NCBI GenBank assembly: GCA_947630465.1
Contig: CANRHT010000048.1
Coordinates: 1-11,477 of the forward strand
DNA length: 11,477 nt
DNA from: an uncultured Pseudomonadaceae bacterium
Lineage (GTDB): Bacteria > Pseudomonadota > Gammaproteobacteria > Pseudomonadales > Pseudomonadaceae
Direction of reading: 5' to 3'
Made by a program: the position numbers and the translations under genes. Shown here piece by piece: positions 1-8,400 of the stretch (its first letter is position 1; each line of letters starts with the position of its first letter). The notes under the pieces are model-generated. The model ran no database searches. It was not told the origin of the DNA and worked only from the letters and a program-made list of their open reading frames with translations.

Positions 1-164
1 ACTACATCGCGCACTAAGCCATTGTCTTTACGCAGAAACAAACGTCCATTCTTAGATGTCACCATTCCAGCGGCATCTTGGCCACGGTGTTGAAGTACGG
101 TAAGCGCGTCATACAGCGCTTGATTAATGTTTGATTTTCCGACAATACCGACAATGCCACACAT
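1..164 (-). CDS. purF: Amidophosphoribosyltransferase PurF, N-terminal fragment
   Basis: This is the first 54 codons of the glutamine-dependent enzyme that makes 5-phosphoribosylamine from PRPP, the first committed step of de novo purine synthesis; the rest runs off the left edge. The protein starts [15 protein letters not shown], so the initiator Met is followed directly by Cys2, the N-terminal nucleophile of class II glutamine amidotransferases. The motif HRGQDAAGM follows around residues 26-34 and is typical of the PurF glutaminase domain. The ATG at 164-162 has an AGGGG ribosome-binding stretch about ten bases upstream. The gene lies 69 bp downstream of cvpA, the classic cvpA-purF pairing, and probably shares its transcript. 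The fragment is clear; nothing can be said of the phosphoribosyltransferase domain. Confidence 0.96.
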   Translation of the reverse strand, partial: MCGIVGIVGKSNINQALYDALTVLQHRGQDAAGMVTSKNGRLFLRKDNGLVRDV

Positions 165-233
165 GTAACGCGACCCCTGCTATGTCAATCGAATAAAGGC
201 AGCGCTAAAAACAGCAACTGCTAAGTTTGCTCA

Positions 234-746
234 TCAATGCCGAGCACCTTGAGCTGTCGAGATCCACTCACCAGACAAATCTAAAATAAGATTTTTTGAC
301 CAGTCAGCAATCAATAGAAAATGTGGAATTAAGCTCGATTGCTGCCACCACGCATCCTGTGTTACCGGCGCAAGGCTCAACAATCCAACAATAATAACCA
401 CCAATAACAAACCGCGTGCGGCACCAAACACCATGCCAAGCAGGCGATCAGTTCCGGTTAAACCTGTTGCGCGAATCAACTGTGTTAACAAGAGATTAAC
501 CACAGCGCCCACCAACAAAGTCGCTACAAACAAAATAGCGCAGGCTGTAATAACCCGTATCGATTGCGTTTCAATATAAGCTTCGAAATGATGCGCTAAG
601 CTGCCACCAAACATCCAAGCAATGATTGCTGCGACTATCCAAGTGGCTAATGACAGTGCTTCCTTGACAAACCCGCGCGTTAAACTGATCAGCGCTGAAA
701 TAAATACCACACCAAGGATCAGGACATCGGCCCAATTAAAAGACAC
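234..746 (-). CDS. cvpA: CvpA family inner-membrane protein
   Basis: A 170-residue polytopic membrane protein of the CvpA family, first named for colicin V production in E. coli and commonly found beside purF. Its biochemical role is not firmly established; it has been linked to envelope stress tolerance. Four hydrophobic segments are visible at about residues 5-23, 31-50, 63-88 and 103-125. The family signature region TGTDRLLGMVFGAARG lies at about 97-112, and RGFVKEA follows the first segment. Length is normal for the family (E. coli about 162). The start is a GTG at 746-744 with only a weak purine-rich stretch before it; there is no nearby ATG, and later Met codons would remove two membrane segments. 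It sits 69 bp before purF and 92 bp after the SPOR-protein gene, with a candidate promoter of its own in that gap. Confidence 0.95.
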   Translation of the reverse strand: MSFNWADVLILGVVFISALISLTRGFVKEALSLATWIVAAIIAWMFGGSLAHHFEAYIETQSIRVITACAILFVATLLVGAVVNLLLTQLIRATGLTGTDRLLGMVFGAARGLLLVVIIVGLLSLAPVTQDAWWQQSSLIPHFLLIADWSKNLILDLSGEWISTAQGARH

Positions 747-775
747 GTCTTAGTAACTCACTGTGCAAAAACGGT

Positions 776-804
776 ATTTTAACAGAGCCATCAGGTGCTG
801 ATAA
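776..804 (-). promoter_or_regulatory. Candidate sigma-70 promoter for cvpA-purF
   Basis: Reading the minus strand, TTATCA (804-799) and TAAAAT (781-776) are separated by exactly 17 bases. A TGT immediately before the -10 box gives an extended -10 (TGn). The -35 matches consensus at 4 of 6 positions and the -10 at 5 of 6. Transcription would begin near 769, about 23 bases before the cvpA GTG. This is a by-eye prediction; no operator for a purine repressor was recognised. Confidence 0.45.
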
Positions 805-838
805 GCGCTTGTTGTAGTTTTAACCCTCAATATTGAGT

Positions 839-1507
839 TTAGGGCTGGTAACGCACGACAAAACAATCCTGCCCCTCACGGCTTTTCAGACTTTTGCACA
901 TGGATTGCGCATCGGTTTCTTTAATTAAAGGTCCGATAAACACACGGTGCATACCGTCTTTACTGCGCATATAGGCGTTGTATTGTTTTTTACGATACTT
1001 GTCGCGCAGCGCTTCAGCGTTTGTTTTATTCGTCAGGCTGGCTAACTGCACCGACCAGGACACAGGTAAGTTATTTTTATCGATGCCGGGCTCAATAGCC
1101 GCCGCGGCAGGCTTTGGCGTCACCGGCTCTGCTTTAACCACGGGCTCAGGCTGAACGGGTTTAACCACAGGTTCAGCAGGTTGCTCAATCACTTGAGGCG
1201 CTAGGGGTGTCTCTGTAACAGGTGCAGCCGCTGTAATAGGCGTTACAGGTGCAACCTCAGCCGCTGAGGATTCTTCTGGCTGAACTATTTCTTCCCATGT
1301 GTCATCCAACTGTGGCTCAGGTATGGCAACGGTTTGCGCAGGGTATTGCGCAGGTGTTGGCGCGTGTGGCATCGGTGGGGTTTGCACAACCACTTCGCGC
1401 ACGGCATCTTCTTGCTTAAAAAGCATCGGCAAAAACACCACAGCCAAGCCAATTAATACCAGCGCACCAATGATACGTTGTTTGAGTTTGCTTTCAGAAG
1501 TTGCCAT
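839..1507 (-). CDS. dedD: SPOR-domain cell-division protein, DedD type
   Basis: A 222-residue bitopic inner-membrane protein resembling DedD, which localises to the septal ring through a SPOR domain that binds glycan strands stripped of stem peptides. A short cytoplasmic N-terminus (MATSESKLKQR) is followed by one membrane segment at about 12-30, then a Pro/Val/Ala/Glu-rich periplasmic linker to about residue 145. The C-terminal SPOR domain, about 150-222, contains SWSVQLASL, the Tyr-rich NAYMRSKDGMHRVFIGP stretch and a closing CFVVRYQP. The ATG at 1507 is chosen over one 36 bases upstream because GAGG (1516-1513) sits five bases before it and the protein then begins as DedD proteins usually do. 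It lies between folC and cvpA, the usual Pseudomonas arrangement. DedD is the best name, but orthology rests on architecture and position because the linker is low complexity. Confidence 0.85.
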   Translation of the reverse strand: MATSESKLKQRIIGALVLIGLAVVFLPMLFKQEDAVREVVVQTPPMPHAPTPAQYPAQTVAIPEPQLDDTWEEIVQPEESSAAEVAPVTPITAAAPVTETPLAPQVIEQPAEPVVKPVQPEPVVKAEPVTPKPAAAAIEPGIDKNNLPVSWSVQLASLTNKTNAEALRDKYRKKQYNAYMRSKDGMHRVFIGPLIKETDAQSMCKSLKSREGQDCFVVRYQP

Positions 1508-1524
1508 ATCAGCCTCATTTGAGT

Positions 1525-1545
1525 CAGTGCCATGAACAGGCACTG
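1525..1545 (-). other. Hairpin just upstream of the dedD ribosome-binding site
   Basis: Perfect 7-bp arms (CAGTGCC / GGCACTG) flank a 7-base loop in the folC-dedD gap. In the transcript the 3' arm ends nine bases before the GAGG ribosome-binding site of dedD. There is no T-run, so this is not a standard terminator. The adjacent upstream CACT can pair with the same AGTG, giving a short alternative fold. Function unknown; possibly an mRNA stability or translation element. Confidence 0.4.
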
Positions 1546-1581
1546 TGCAGTGTTAAGCGTGTTGAAGACAATCGGACACTT

Positions 1582-2859
1582 TTATACCTGTTGTTGCAAC
1601 CACAGTAGCGCTTGCGCAACAGTATAGAAAGAACCAAAAATAATAATTTGATCAGCCGCCGTAGCCTGTGCGCATTGTGCTGCAATGGCTTGGCCAATCG
1701 ACTTGTAACTCTTGACCTGTGCCGCACGCGACAACAGCTCAGCTTCGAGTTGCTCAGCCGTACAACTGCGACCAGTCGGCAATGCAGCTACCGCCCAAGT
1801 GCTGACCACAGCCTGCATGCAATCCAGTACACCGCTGACATCTTTATCATCCAACATACCCAGCACGGCTAAACGACGCCCTGCAAACGGCTCTGCGCTT
1901 AAACGCTGACTCAGGTAATGGGCCGCATGTGGGTTGTGCGCGACATCGAGCAACAGTTGTAAGATACGTCCTTGGTAATTGAGTTCAATTTTTTGTAAGC
2001 GCCCGGTTATATGCGCAGCAGATAAGCCGCGTTGTAACTCAGTCGGCTGCCAAGGTAAATCCAATAACGCATACACTTGCAGTGCTAAAGCAGCATTTTC
2101 GACTGGCAAATTGAGCAGCGCAAGATTATTTAAACTAAGCACCTGCCCTTGCCCATCCACACCCTGCCAGCTCCAGCCAGTAGCCGTCACCGTCAGATCA
2201 AAATCACGACCACGTAGCAACAAAGGTGTTTGTAATTCTTGCGCATGTGCCAGCAAATTTTCTGGCGGCTGTAAATCGCCACAGACCGCAGGACGGCCAC
2301 TGCGGAAAATACCCGATTTCTCGTGCGCGACTGACTCGCGGCTGTCGCCCAACCAATCGTGATGATCAAGACCAATATTGGTAATGACTGACACATCAGC
2401 ATCAACAATATTCACCGCATCCAGACGCCCACCCAAACCCACTTCTAGAATAACCACATCTAAATCAGCTTGGGCAAACAACCAGAATGCCGCCAGCGTA
2501 CCCATTTCAAAATAGGTCAAACTGATATCAGCGCGCGCCTGCTCCACCACCGTAAAGGCAGCACACAACTGCTGATCACTGACATTTTGATCATTGATGC
2601 GCACTCGCTCGTTATAATCGAGCAAGTGCGGCGAGCTGTATACACCCACCTGCAAACCTTGCTGCGCCACTAAGCTGGCTAAAAACGCACAGGTCGAACC
2701 TTTACCATTGGTGCCAGTGACTGTGACAATTTTATCCGCTAAACGCGGTAACCCTAAGCGCTCGGCAACTGTTTGCACACGCTGCAACCCCATCTCAATC
2801 TCACTGGGGTGCAACTGCTCCAAATAGCTTAACCAGTCTTGTAGATTACGCGTTTGCAT
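1582..2859 (-). CDS. folC: Bifunctional dihydrofolate/folylpolyglutamate synthase
   Basis: FolC ligates glutamate to dihydropteroate to make dihydrofolate and then adds glutamates to reduced folates; it is a cytoplasmic ATP-dependent Mur-ligase-family enzyme. The protein is 425 residues, normal for the family. The P-loop GTNGKGST is at residues 49-56, followed by YSSPHLLDYNERVRI near 74-88, EVGLGGRLDAVNI near 138-150, NIGLDHHDWLG near 161-171 and EKSGIFR near 180-186, which carries the lysine expected to be modified in this family. The C-terminal domain has LLLDVAHNPHA, the usual start of the Mur-ligase C domain. The ATG at 2859 lies three bases after the accD stop, with AGG upstream inside the accD end, so translation is probably coupled to accD. 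Nothing is missing or odd. Confidence 0.97.
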   Translation of the reverse strand: MQTRNLQDWLSYLEQLHPSEIEMGLQRVQTVAERLGLPRLADKIVTVTGTNGKGSTCAFLASLVAQQGLQVGVYSSPHLLDYNERVRINDQNVSDQQLCAAFTVVEQARADISLTYFEMGTLAAFWLFAQADLDVVILEVGLGGRLDAVNIVDADVSVITNIGLDHHDWLGDSRESVAHEKSGIFRSGRPAVCGDLQPPENLLAHAQELQTPLLLRGRDFDLTVTATGWSWQGVDGQGQVLSLNNLALLNLPVENAALALQVYALLDLPWQPTELQRGLSAAHITGRLQKIELNYQGRILQLLLDVAHNPHAAHYLSQRLSAEPFAGRRLAVLGMLDDKDVSGVLDCMQAVVSTWAVAALPTGRSCTAEQLEAELLSRAAQVKSYKSIGQAIAAQCAQATAADQIIIFGSFYTVAQALLWLQQQV

Positions 2860-2862
2860 GCT

Positions 2863-3801
2863 TTATACCTGTGCTTGAGCGCTGTCGGCTGCAACAGGCG
2901 CCGCTGCAACCTCAACCACAGCATCCACTGCCACGACTGGAATGGTCGGCATATTCATCAATTGACGTAACACACTGGCCACGCGCGGACGCAATTCAGC
3001 TCGGGCAATGATCATATCAATCGCGCCATGCTCCAGTAAAAACTCACTGCGCTGGAAACCTTCTGGCAATTGCTCACGCACGGTTTGCTCAATTACACGC
3101 GGACCGGCAAAACCAATCAACGCTTTTGGCTCAGCGACAATGATATCGCCCAACATCGCCAAACTGGCAGAAACACCACCGTAAACGGGGTCAGTCAGCG
3201 CTGAAATAAACGGAATACCTTCTTCACGCAAACGTGCAATCACGGCTGAAGTTTTTGCCATTTGCATCAAAGAAATCAGCGCTTCTTGCATACGCGCACC
3301 GCCCGATGCTGAGAAGCAAATCAATGGGCAACGCTGCTCAAGCGCGACATTGGCAGCTTGCACAAAACGCTCACCGACAATAGCGCCCATTGAACCGCCC
3401 ATAAAGGCAAACTCAAAGGCTGCAGCAACCACTGGCATACCTTCAAGCGTACCGCTCATGGCAATCAGCGCATCTTTTTCGCCGGTTTGCTTTTGTGCCG
3501 CGGTGAGACGATCTTTATACTTTTTGCTATCACGGAATTTAATGCGATCAACTGGCTCAAGATCGGCGGCAATCTCTTCACGCCCTTCTTTGTCTAAAAA
3601 TATATCTAAACGAGTCCGCGCATTAATACGCATGTGATGATTACACTTTGGGCAGACTTCTAGGTTTTTCTCCAACTCAGGCTTATATAACGCCGCTTCA
3701 CATGAAGGACACTTATGCCACACACCGTCAGGTACTGAACTTTTCTTCGCCTCAGAGCGCATAATTGAAGGTATTAGTTTATCGACTAACCAGTTGTTCA
3801 T
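2863..3801 (-). CDS. accD: Acetyl-CoA carboxylase carboxyltransferase subunit beta
   Basis: AccD pairs with AccA to form the carboxyltransferase that moves CO2 from carboxybiotin to acetyl-CoA, giving malonyl-CoA for fatty-acid synthesis. The 312-residue protein starts [17 protein letters not shown], much like Pseudomonas AccD. A four-Cys zinc finger is complete: Cys31, Cys34, Cys50 and Cys53. The crotonase-fold carboxyltransferase core follows, with [48 protein letters not shown] and [14 protein letters not shown]. The last 25 residues form an Ala/Val/Pro-rich tail of low complexity that I would expect to vary among species. The ATG at 3801 is supported by GGAG about ten bases upstream. folC begins three bases after the stop; trpF lies 84 bp upstream. 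Confidence 0.98.
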   Translation of the reverse strand: MNNWLVDKLIPSIMRSEAKKSSVPDGVWHKCPSCEAALYKPELEKNLEVCPKCNHHMRINARTRLDIFLDKEGREEIAADLEPVDRIKFRDSKKYKDRLTAAQKQTGEKDALIAMSGTLEGMPVVAAAFEFAFMGGSMGAIVGERFVQAANVALEQRCPLICFSASGGARMQEALISLMQMAKTSAVIARLREEGIPFISALTDPVYGGVSASLAMLGDIIVAEPKALIGFAGPRVIEQTVREQLPEGFQRSEFLLEHGAIDMIIARAELRPRVASVLRQLMNMPTIPVVAVDAVVEVAAAPVAADSAQAQV

Positions 3802-3875
3802 CAGCTATCTACTCCGCATCGGGCCAGTGCTATTAGACTGCACCCACTAGAAAATGTGTTTAATGATCAGGTTAC

Positions 3876-3901
3876 TGACGGCTCATTAAAATAAGCCGTC
3901 A
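3876..3901 (-). other. Hairpin spanning the trpF stop codon
   Basis: Perfect 8-bp arms (TGACGGCT / AGCCGTCA) enclose a 10-base A/T-rich loop. The trpF TAA stop (3888-3886) falls inside the loop. In the transcript the 3' arm is followed by GTAACCTG, not a T-run, so it is a poor intrinsic terminator. It may slow 3' decay of the trpF message or mark a partial boundary before accD, but that is inference. Confidence 0.45.
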
Positions 3902-4530
3902 CATTGCTGCGCATTTTTCATTTGCACAGCATATAAGAATTTACGAATTTTTTCTGCGTCTTTAATACCTGGACTGGCTTCAACACCGCCACTGACATCC
4001 AACGCCCAAGGCTGCACCTGCTGCATCGCCTGTTCAATATTATCCACGTTTAGACCGCCAGCGAGAATCAGCGGTTTGGCTAAGTCAGTGGGAATGCTCG
4101 CCCAATCAAAACGCTCGCCCGTGCCACCTGGAATGCCAGGCACCCAAGCATCCAGCAAAATAGCCTGCGCATGCATAAATTGTGCAGCCATGTGTGCAAT
4201 ATCAACTCCCGGCTGCATGCGTAGCGCGCGAAAATAGGGTCGAGCATACGCGTCGCACTGTTCTGGTGTTTCGTCGCCATGAAACTGCAACACGTCCAAC
4301 GGCACTTGCTCAAGAATATGCTTCACCTCAGCCTGCGGCGCATTCACAAACAAACCCACGGTACTGACAAAAGGAGGCAGCGCAGCAATAATGGCTTGTG
4401 CTTGCGCGATACTCACTGCACGCGGGCTTTTGTCGTAAAACACCAACCCAATGGCATCCACTCCGGCATAAGCCGCGGCAAGTGCATCTTCAACACGGGT
4501 GATACCACAAATTTTAGTTCGTATACGCAC
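3886..4530 (-). CDS. trpF: Phosphoribosylanthranilate isomerase
   Basis: TrpF catalyses the Amadori rearrangement of phosphoribosylanthranilate to CdRP in tryptophan synthesis; it is a monofunctional cytoplasmic TIM-barrel enzyme. With the start chosen here it has 214 residues. KICGIT at 6-11 carries the catalytic Cys8, and LLDAW holds Asp127, the expected general acid. QFHGDE (82-87), GGTGERFDW and the phosphate-binding [10 protein letters not shown] and [14 protein letters not shown] are all present. The start is uncertain. A TTG at 4548 overlaps the truA stop but lacks a ribosome-binding site, whereas AAGGA at 4542-4538 lies seven bases before the GTG at 4530 and four before the GTG at 4533. 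I favour 4530. In either case the gene sits directly behind truA. In Pseudomonas trpF is separate from the other trp genes, as here. Confidence 0.95.
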   Translation of the reverse strand: MRIRTKICGITRVEDALAAAYAGVDAIGLVFYDKSPRAVSIAQAQAIIAALPPFVSTVGLFVNAPQAEVKHILEQVPLDVLQFHGDETPEQCDAYARPYFRALRMQPGVDIAHMAAQFMHAQAILLDAWVPGIPGGTGERFDWASIPTDLAKPLILAGGLNVDNIEQAMQQVQPWALDVSGGVEASPGIKDAEKIRKFLYAVQMKNAQQCDGLF

Positions 4531-4544
4531 CACTTTATCCTTGC

Positions 4545-5411
4545 TCAATCGACAGAAATATCAGGTAAGCCTGATAAGAAATGCGGCCCTAAATAACGTT
4601 CTGGCAAGACAAACTGCTCAGGGTATTCTACTTGCACCATATATAAGCCATGAGGTGCTGCTGTTACCCCGCCCGCTTTACGATCACAGCTATCCAGCAC
4701 GATTTGCGCCCATTCAACTGGGCGCTCGCCTGCGCCAATCATCATCAGCACACCGGCAATATTGCGTACCATATGGTGTAAAAACGCATTAGCGCGCACA
4801 TCAATAATGATTAACTTGCCATATTCGAACACATGCAAATGATGAATCGTGCGTACCGGTGAGTGAGCTTGGCAGCCAGCGGCACGCAAGGCATTAAAAT
4901 CATGCGTCCCCACTAAACAAGCTGCTGCGCGTTGCATTTTTTCAACATCCAGCGCTTGGTGCGTCCAAGTCACCTCTTCAGCCAAGTGCGCTGGGCGCAC
5001 TTCATCGCTGTAGATCACATAACGGTAACGGCGCGCTATGGCACTAAAACGCGCATGAAAATCCATCGGCACGGCTTGCGCCCAGACTACACTGATATCT
5101 TTGGGCAAATAGCGGTTAGCGCCCATCATCCACGCACGCATCGGCCGCTCAATTGAAGTGTCAAAGTGTACGACCTGACCGCAGGCATGCACCATGGCAT
5201 CAGTGCGCCCCGCACAACTGACACGCAAGGGCACACCGGCATTGATCTGCTGTAAGGCGTCTTCTAAATGGCCTTGAATACTTGATGTACCCGCTTCCTG
5301 CAATTGGAAGCCATGGTAGTTAGAGCCTTTGTATTCAACGCCTAATGCGATTCTAAAAACGCCAGCGGCAGCCTCTTGGGCTGCCGCTGGCGTTACTGCT
5401 GTGGACATCAT
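4545..5411 (-). CDS. truA: tRNA pseudouridine(38-40) synthase
   Basis: TruA isomerises uridines 38-40 in the anticodon arm of many tRNAs. The 288-residue protein has the conserved start [17 protein letters not shown] at 20-36, then [20 protein letters not shown], with Asp71 as the catalytic nucleophile. ARRYRYVI and [19 protein letters not shown] near the end are also typical. Met73 stands where the family usually has Gly (RTDAGVHA). The first 19 residues are an Ala-rich extension; no start codon exists between it and the conserved core, so the ATG at 5411 (or the next ATG at 5408) must be used. The start directly abuts the fimV TAA, and its ribosome-binding site would lie within the fimV end, suggesting translational coupling. 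Codons 6-19 encode a terminator-like hairpin, listed separately. Confidence 0.96.
   Translation of the reverse strand: MMSTAVTPAAAQEAAAGVFRIALGVEYKGSNYHGFQLQEAGTSSIQGHLEDALQQINAGVPLRVSCAGRTDAMVHACGQVVHFDTSIERPMRAWMMGANRYLPKDISVVWAQAVPMDFHARFSAIARRYRYVIYSDEVRPAHLAEEVTWTHQALDVEKMQRAAACLVGTHDFNALRAAGCQAHSPVRTIHHLHVFEYGKLIIIDVRANAFLHHMVRNIAGVLMMIGAGERPVEWAQIVLDSCDRKAGGVTAAPHGLYMVQVEYPEQFVLPERYLGPHFLSGLPDISVD
5355..5394 (-). terminator. Intrinsic terminator-like hairpin inside the start of truA
   Basis: On the minus strand, a 14-bp perfect stem (5394-5381 with 5371-5358) is extended by two G-C pairs toward the loop, giving 16 bp with a 5-base CAAGA loop. The arms are G+C-rich (core GCCAGCGGCAG / CTGCCGCTGGC), and the 3' arm runs into five consecutive T. 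This is the strongest intrinsic-terminator signature in the window. It begins 17 bases into the truA coding sequence, about 18 bases after the fimV stop. On the plus strand it is followed by TACTGC, so it is directional for the fimV-truA transcript. A ribosome translating truA would disrupt it, so it could act as a translation-sensitive attenuator. The structure is plain; its activity is inferred. Confidence 0.75.
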
Positions 5412-8400
5412 TTATCCGATCTGGCTGATTAAATCACGTGCTTCATCTTGCTGTGCAGCACTACCTTCGCTGATCACTTCATCAAGAATATCGCGCGCAC
5501 CTTCAGCATCACCCATATCAATATAGGCGCGTGCTAGGTCAAGTTTAGTTGCGGTTTCATCAGTGCCTGATAAGAAACTGAAGTCATCGTCAACACTACC
5601 CAACTCGTCCAAATCGCTCAGTTCAAAACCTGTCGCGGCAGTGATGGGGCTGGCTGGCTCTGGCTCTACGGACAGCTGCTCTGGTGCTGCGGCTGTTTCA
5701 GTTGTTGGCGCAAAGTCTAAATCATCTAAGCTAAACTCATCGAGACTCGCTTCGCTGACCGCTGCGGTCTCTGCCGCCGCTGCCGTGGGCGCTGGCTCAT
5801 CACCAAAGTCCAAGTCATCCAAGCTGAATTCGCTGATATCAGTTGCGCTATCCGCGGCAGTGCTTGGCATTGCAAAGTCTAGATCATCCAGACTGAACTC
5901 ATCGACATCAGCCACAGTTTCAGCGCTTGCTGCTGTATCCGTCTGCTCAAGTGCAGGTGTAGTGAAATCCAAGTCATCTAAGCTGAATTCATTCCGATCA
6001 GCGGCTGCGGTCAACTCATCAGTAGCACTGTCTTCACTTATGCTGCCAAGTTCAGCACTGACTTCATCCAACTGCGCGGCGAAATCCAGTGTGGGCTTCT
6101 CTTCTGCTGGCGTCGCTGCAAAGTCTTCTGGCAACTCAAAACTTGGCATATCAGTGCTGGCAACAGCTGAGTCACCTAAGTCCAGCTCTAAGTCATCCAG
6201 TGAGAACTCATCATTGAGATCGGCCGACTCTGCTGCAGCAGGCTTATCTAAATCAAAATCAAACGAATCAAGATCTAAATCCAAACCATCTTGACTGTCT
6301 TGAACCGCAGGCTGCTCAATCGCGGCCTCTGTAACAGACGCTGTTGTTGGCTCAGCAAGATCAAGATCAAAGTCAAAACCGAACTCGTCCGCTTCATCCT
6401 TAGCTGCAGACTGCCCTTCGGCGTCGGCCAATAAAGCTGACAGGTCATCCAACTCGGCTTCAAGATCGGCAACCGGCTGTTGTACGGGTGCTGGGCTATC
6501 AAGCGTAATGTCATCGAGCGTGAGCTCTGCAAAAGCATCGTCAGTGACACTGTCAACCTGATCGACGTTAAACATGTGCGGGTAACGCGCTTTAAGGCTG
6601 TCTAACTCGGCTGCGGCGCCACCAATTTCAGTGATGTCATTGACTTGACGTGAGAAACCTAAGTGGTCTTCTAGGTCAGCATAGACTTCAACCAGTTTTA
6701 AACGCAGATCGGTGCGTTCAGGCTCAAGCTCAATCGCAGTATTGAGTACTGCTGCGGCTTGGCTGAAGCGACCAAAACTGATGTAGCTGTTGGCTTCGGC
6801 CAAAGGATCAGAAGCTTCCTGCTTAAACTGAGTCGGCGCAGCCGGCTCATCAAAAGAGAAGTCTTCATTAAACAGATCATCACCTTCGTCAGCGTCTGAT
6901 AATGCGCTTGCGGCAAAATCATCACTGACAGCAGGCTCACTGCTGTCATCTTTACCCGTCAGCGCTGAGCTTAATGGCGCATCAGTTTGCTCAGCTTCTT
7001 TACGTGCTTTTTTGCGCGATATGGCCATTAACAACAATAACAAGGCCAAGGCAGCAGCACCGCCAATGGCAGCCAAGAGCATTGGGTCATTCATGATTTG
7101 ATCAATCATGCTCTGCTCTTCAGCATCAAACTCTGCCATCGCTTGGCTGGCGGCTAACGCCTCGTCAACTTGCTGAGCTGTTTGTGCATCAACATCGTCT
7201 GCTGCTGCAGCTTCCGCAGCCATATCAGCTGCAACCTCAGCTTCCAGTTGCGCAGCTAGATCCTGCTCAGACTCAATCGCGTTATCCGTCTCTGCATTAG
7301 TTGCCGCGTCATCAACAGCAACCTCATCAGCTGCAGTTTCTGCAGCACTGTCATCAACGTCTGCAACCGGCTCAACAGCATCCTCTACTGTTTCAGCAAC
7401 GGCTTCTTCAATCGGTGCATTTTCAACAGCAGCTGGTTCAGCAGCAGCGTCTTCAGCAATAGCAGAATCAGGCTCTACAGGTGTTGCGGCAACAGCCGGT
7501 TCAGCTGGCGTATCCATGCTGTTTTGTAGCTGCGCCAGTTGATTGTCCTTAAGCTCAATTAAGCGCTTCAGTTTTTCCAGCTGACTATTGAGGTCATCAA
7601 CGCGGCTGCTTAAATCTTCATTTTCTAAAACGGTTGAATCCAAGCGTTCCTTGCTGACCGCTAACTGATCCTGCAAGGCTTTTAAGTTACCCGAACCACC
7701 TTGGTCAGACGCTTGCTGTGACTGGCCGGGAGCATCAGCGACTAAGCGTAAGTTATCCGATGGATCAACAGTTGCTGGTGCAGCGCCGGCTTCAGCGCGG
7801 CGCGTTGCATCGAGTTGACGCTGCGCAGCAACAGGAGCGGCACGGCCGGCCTTCCAACTGCTGGTTTGCTCACTGACTTGAGCAATGGCTTGCGCACGTG
7901 TGCGGCTGGCGATTTGCTCATCGGTCGGTAAACGTAATACTTGACCGCTTTTCATGCGGTTGATATTGCCATTTAAGAAGGCATCAGGGTTTAAGTCCTG
8001 AATGGCCAGCATGGTCTGCTGGACCGAAGCATTATTGCCGGCACGCTGAGCAATTTCCCACAGCGTGTCATTTTTCTGCACGCGATACTCAGAGCCCTGT
8101 AAGGCATTGCGGCTCGGTGCTGGCGCAGACGCGGGTGCAGCGGGTGCAGCAGCGCGAGCAACAGGCTGCTGCTGTTGTGGCTGACGTGGCGGCTGCGATA
8201 CGGGCTGACTGCGCGTCGGCGCTGCAATAGTTGCAGGCTGTTGCGAATAAATAACTTGTTGAGGCTTATACAAAGGCGGGTCGAGTAACAATGTATATTC
8301 ACGCAGCAAACGACCATTGGGCCACAGCACTTCAACTAAGAAGTTCAGGTACGGCTCTTTGATGGGCTTACTGCTGGTTACGCGGATAACTTTCTTACCC

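Noticed and set aside
184..189. A perfect TTGACA (minus strand) just upstream of purF
   Set aside because: The matching -10 position 17 bases downstream would fall at the purF start codon and has no -10-like sequence.
833..844. CTCAATATTGAG palindrome at the dedD stop as a terminator
   Set aside because: The stem would be only about four pairs with a four-base loop, A/T-rich and without a T-run.
1508..1543. DedD start at 1543
   Set aside because: The extra 12 residues fall in a hairpin region, while GAGG is five bases before the ATG at 1507.
5563..6294. A 243-codon plus-strand open frame rich in Ser/Lys/Ala
   Set aside because: It is the antisense shadow of the low-complexity EFSLDDL region of fimV (repeated KSKSSKLNS reads opposite the repeats). 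It has no recognisable domain.
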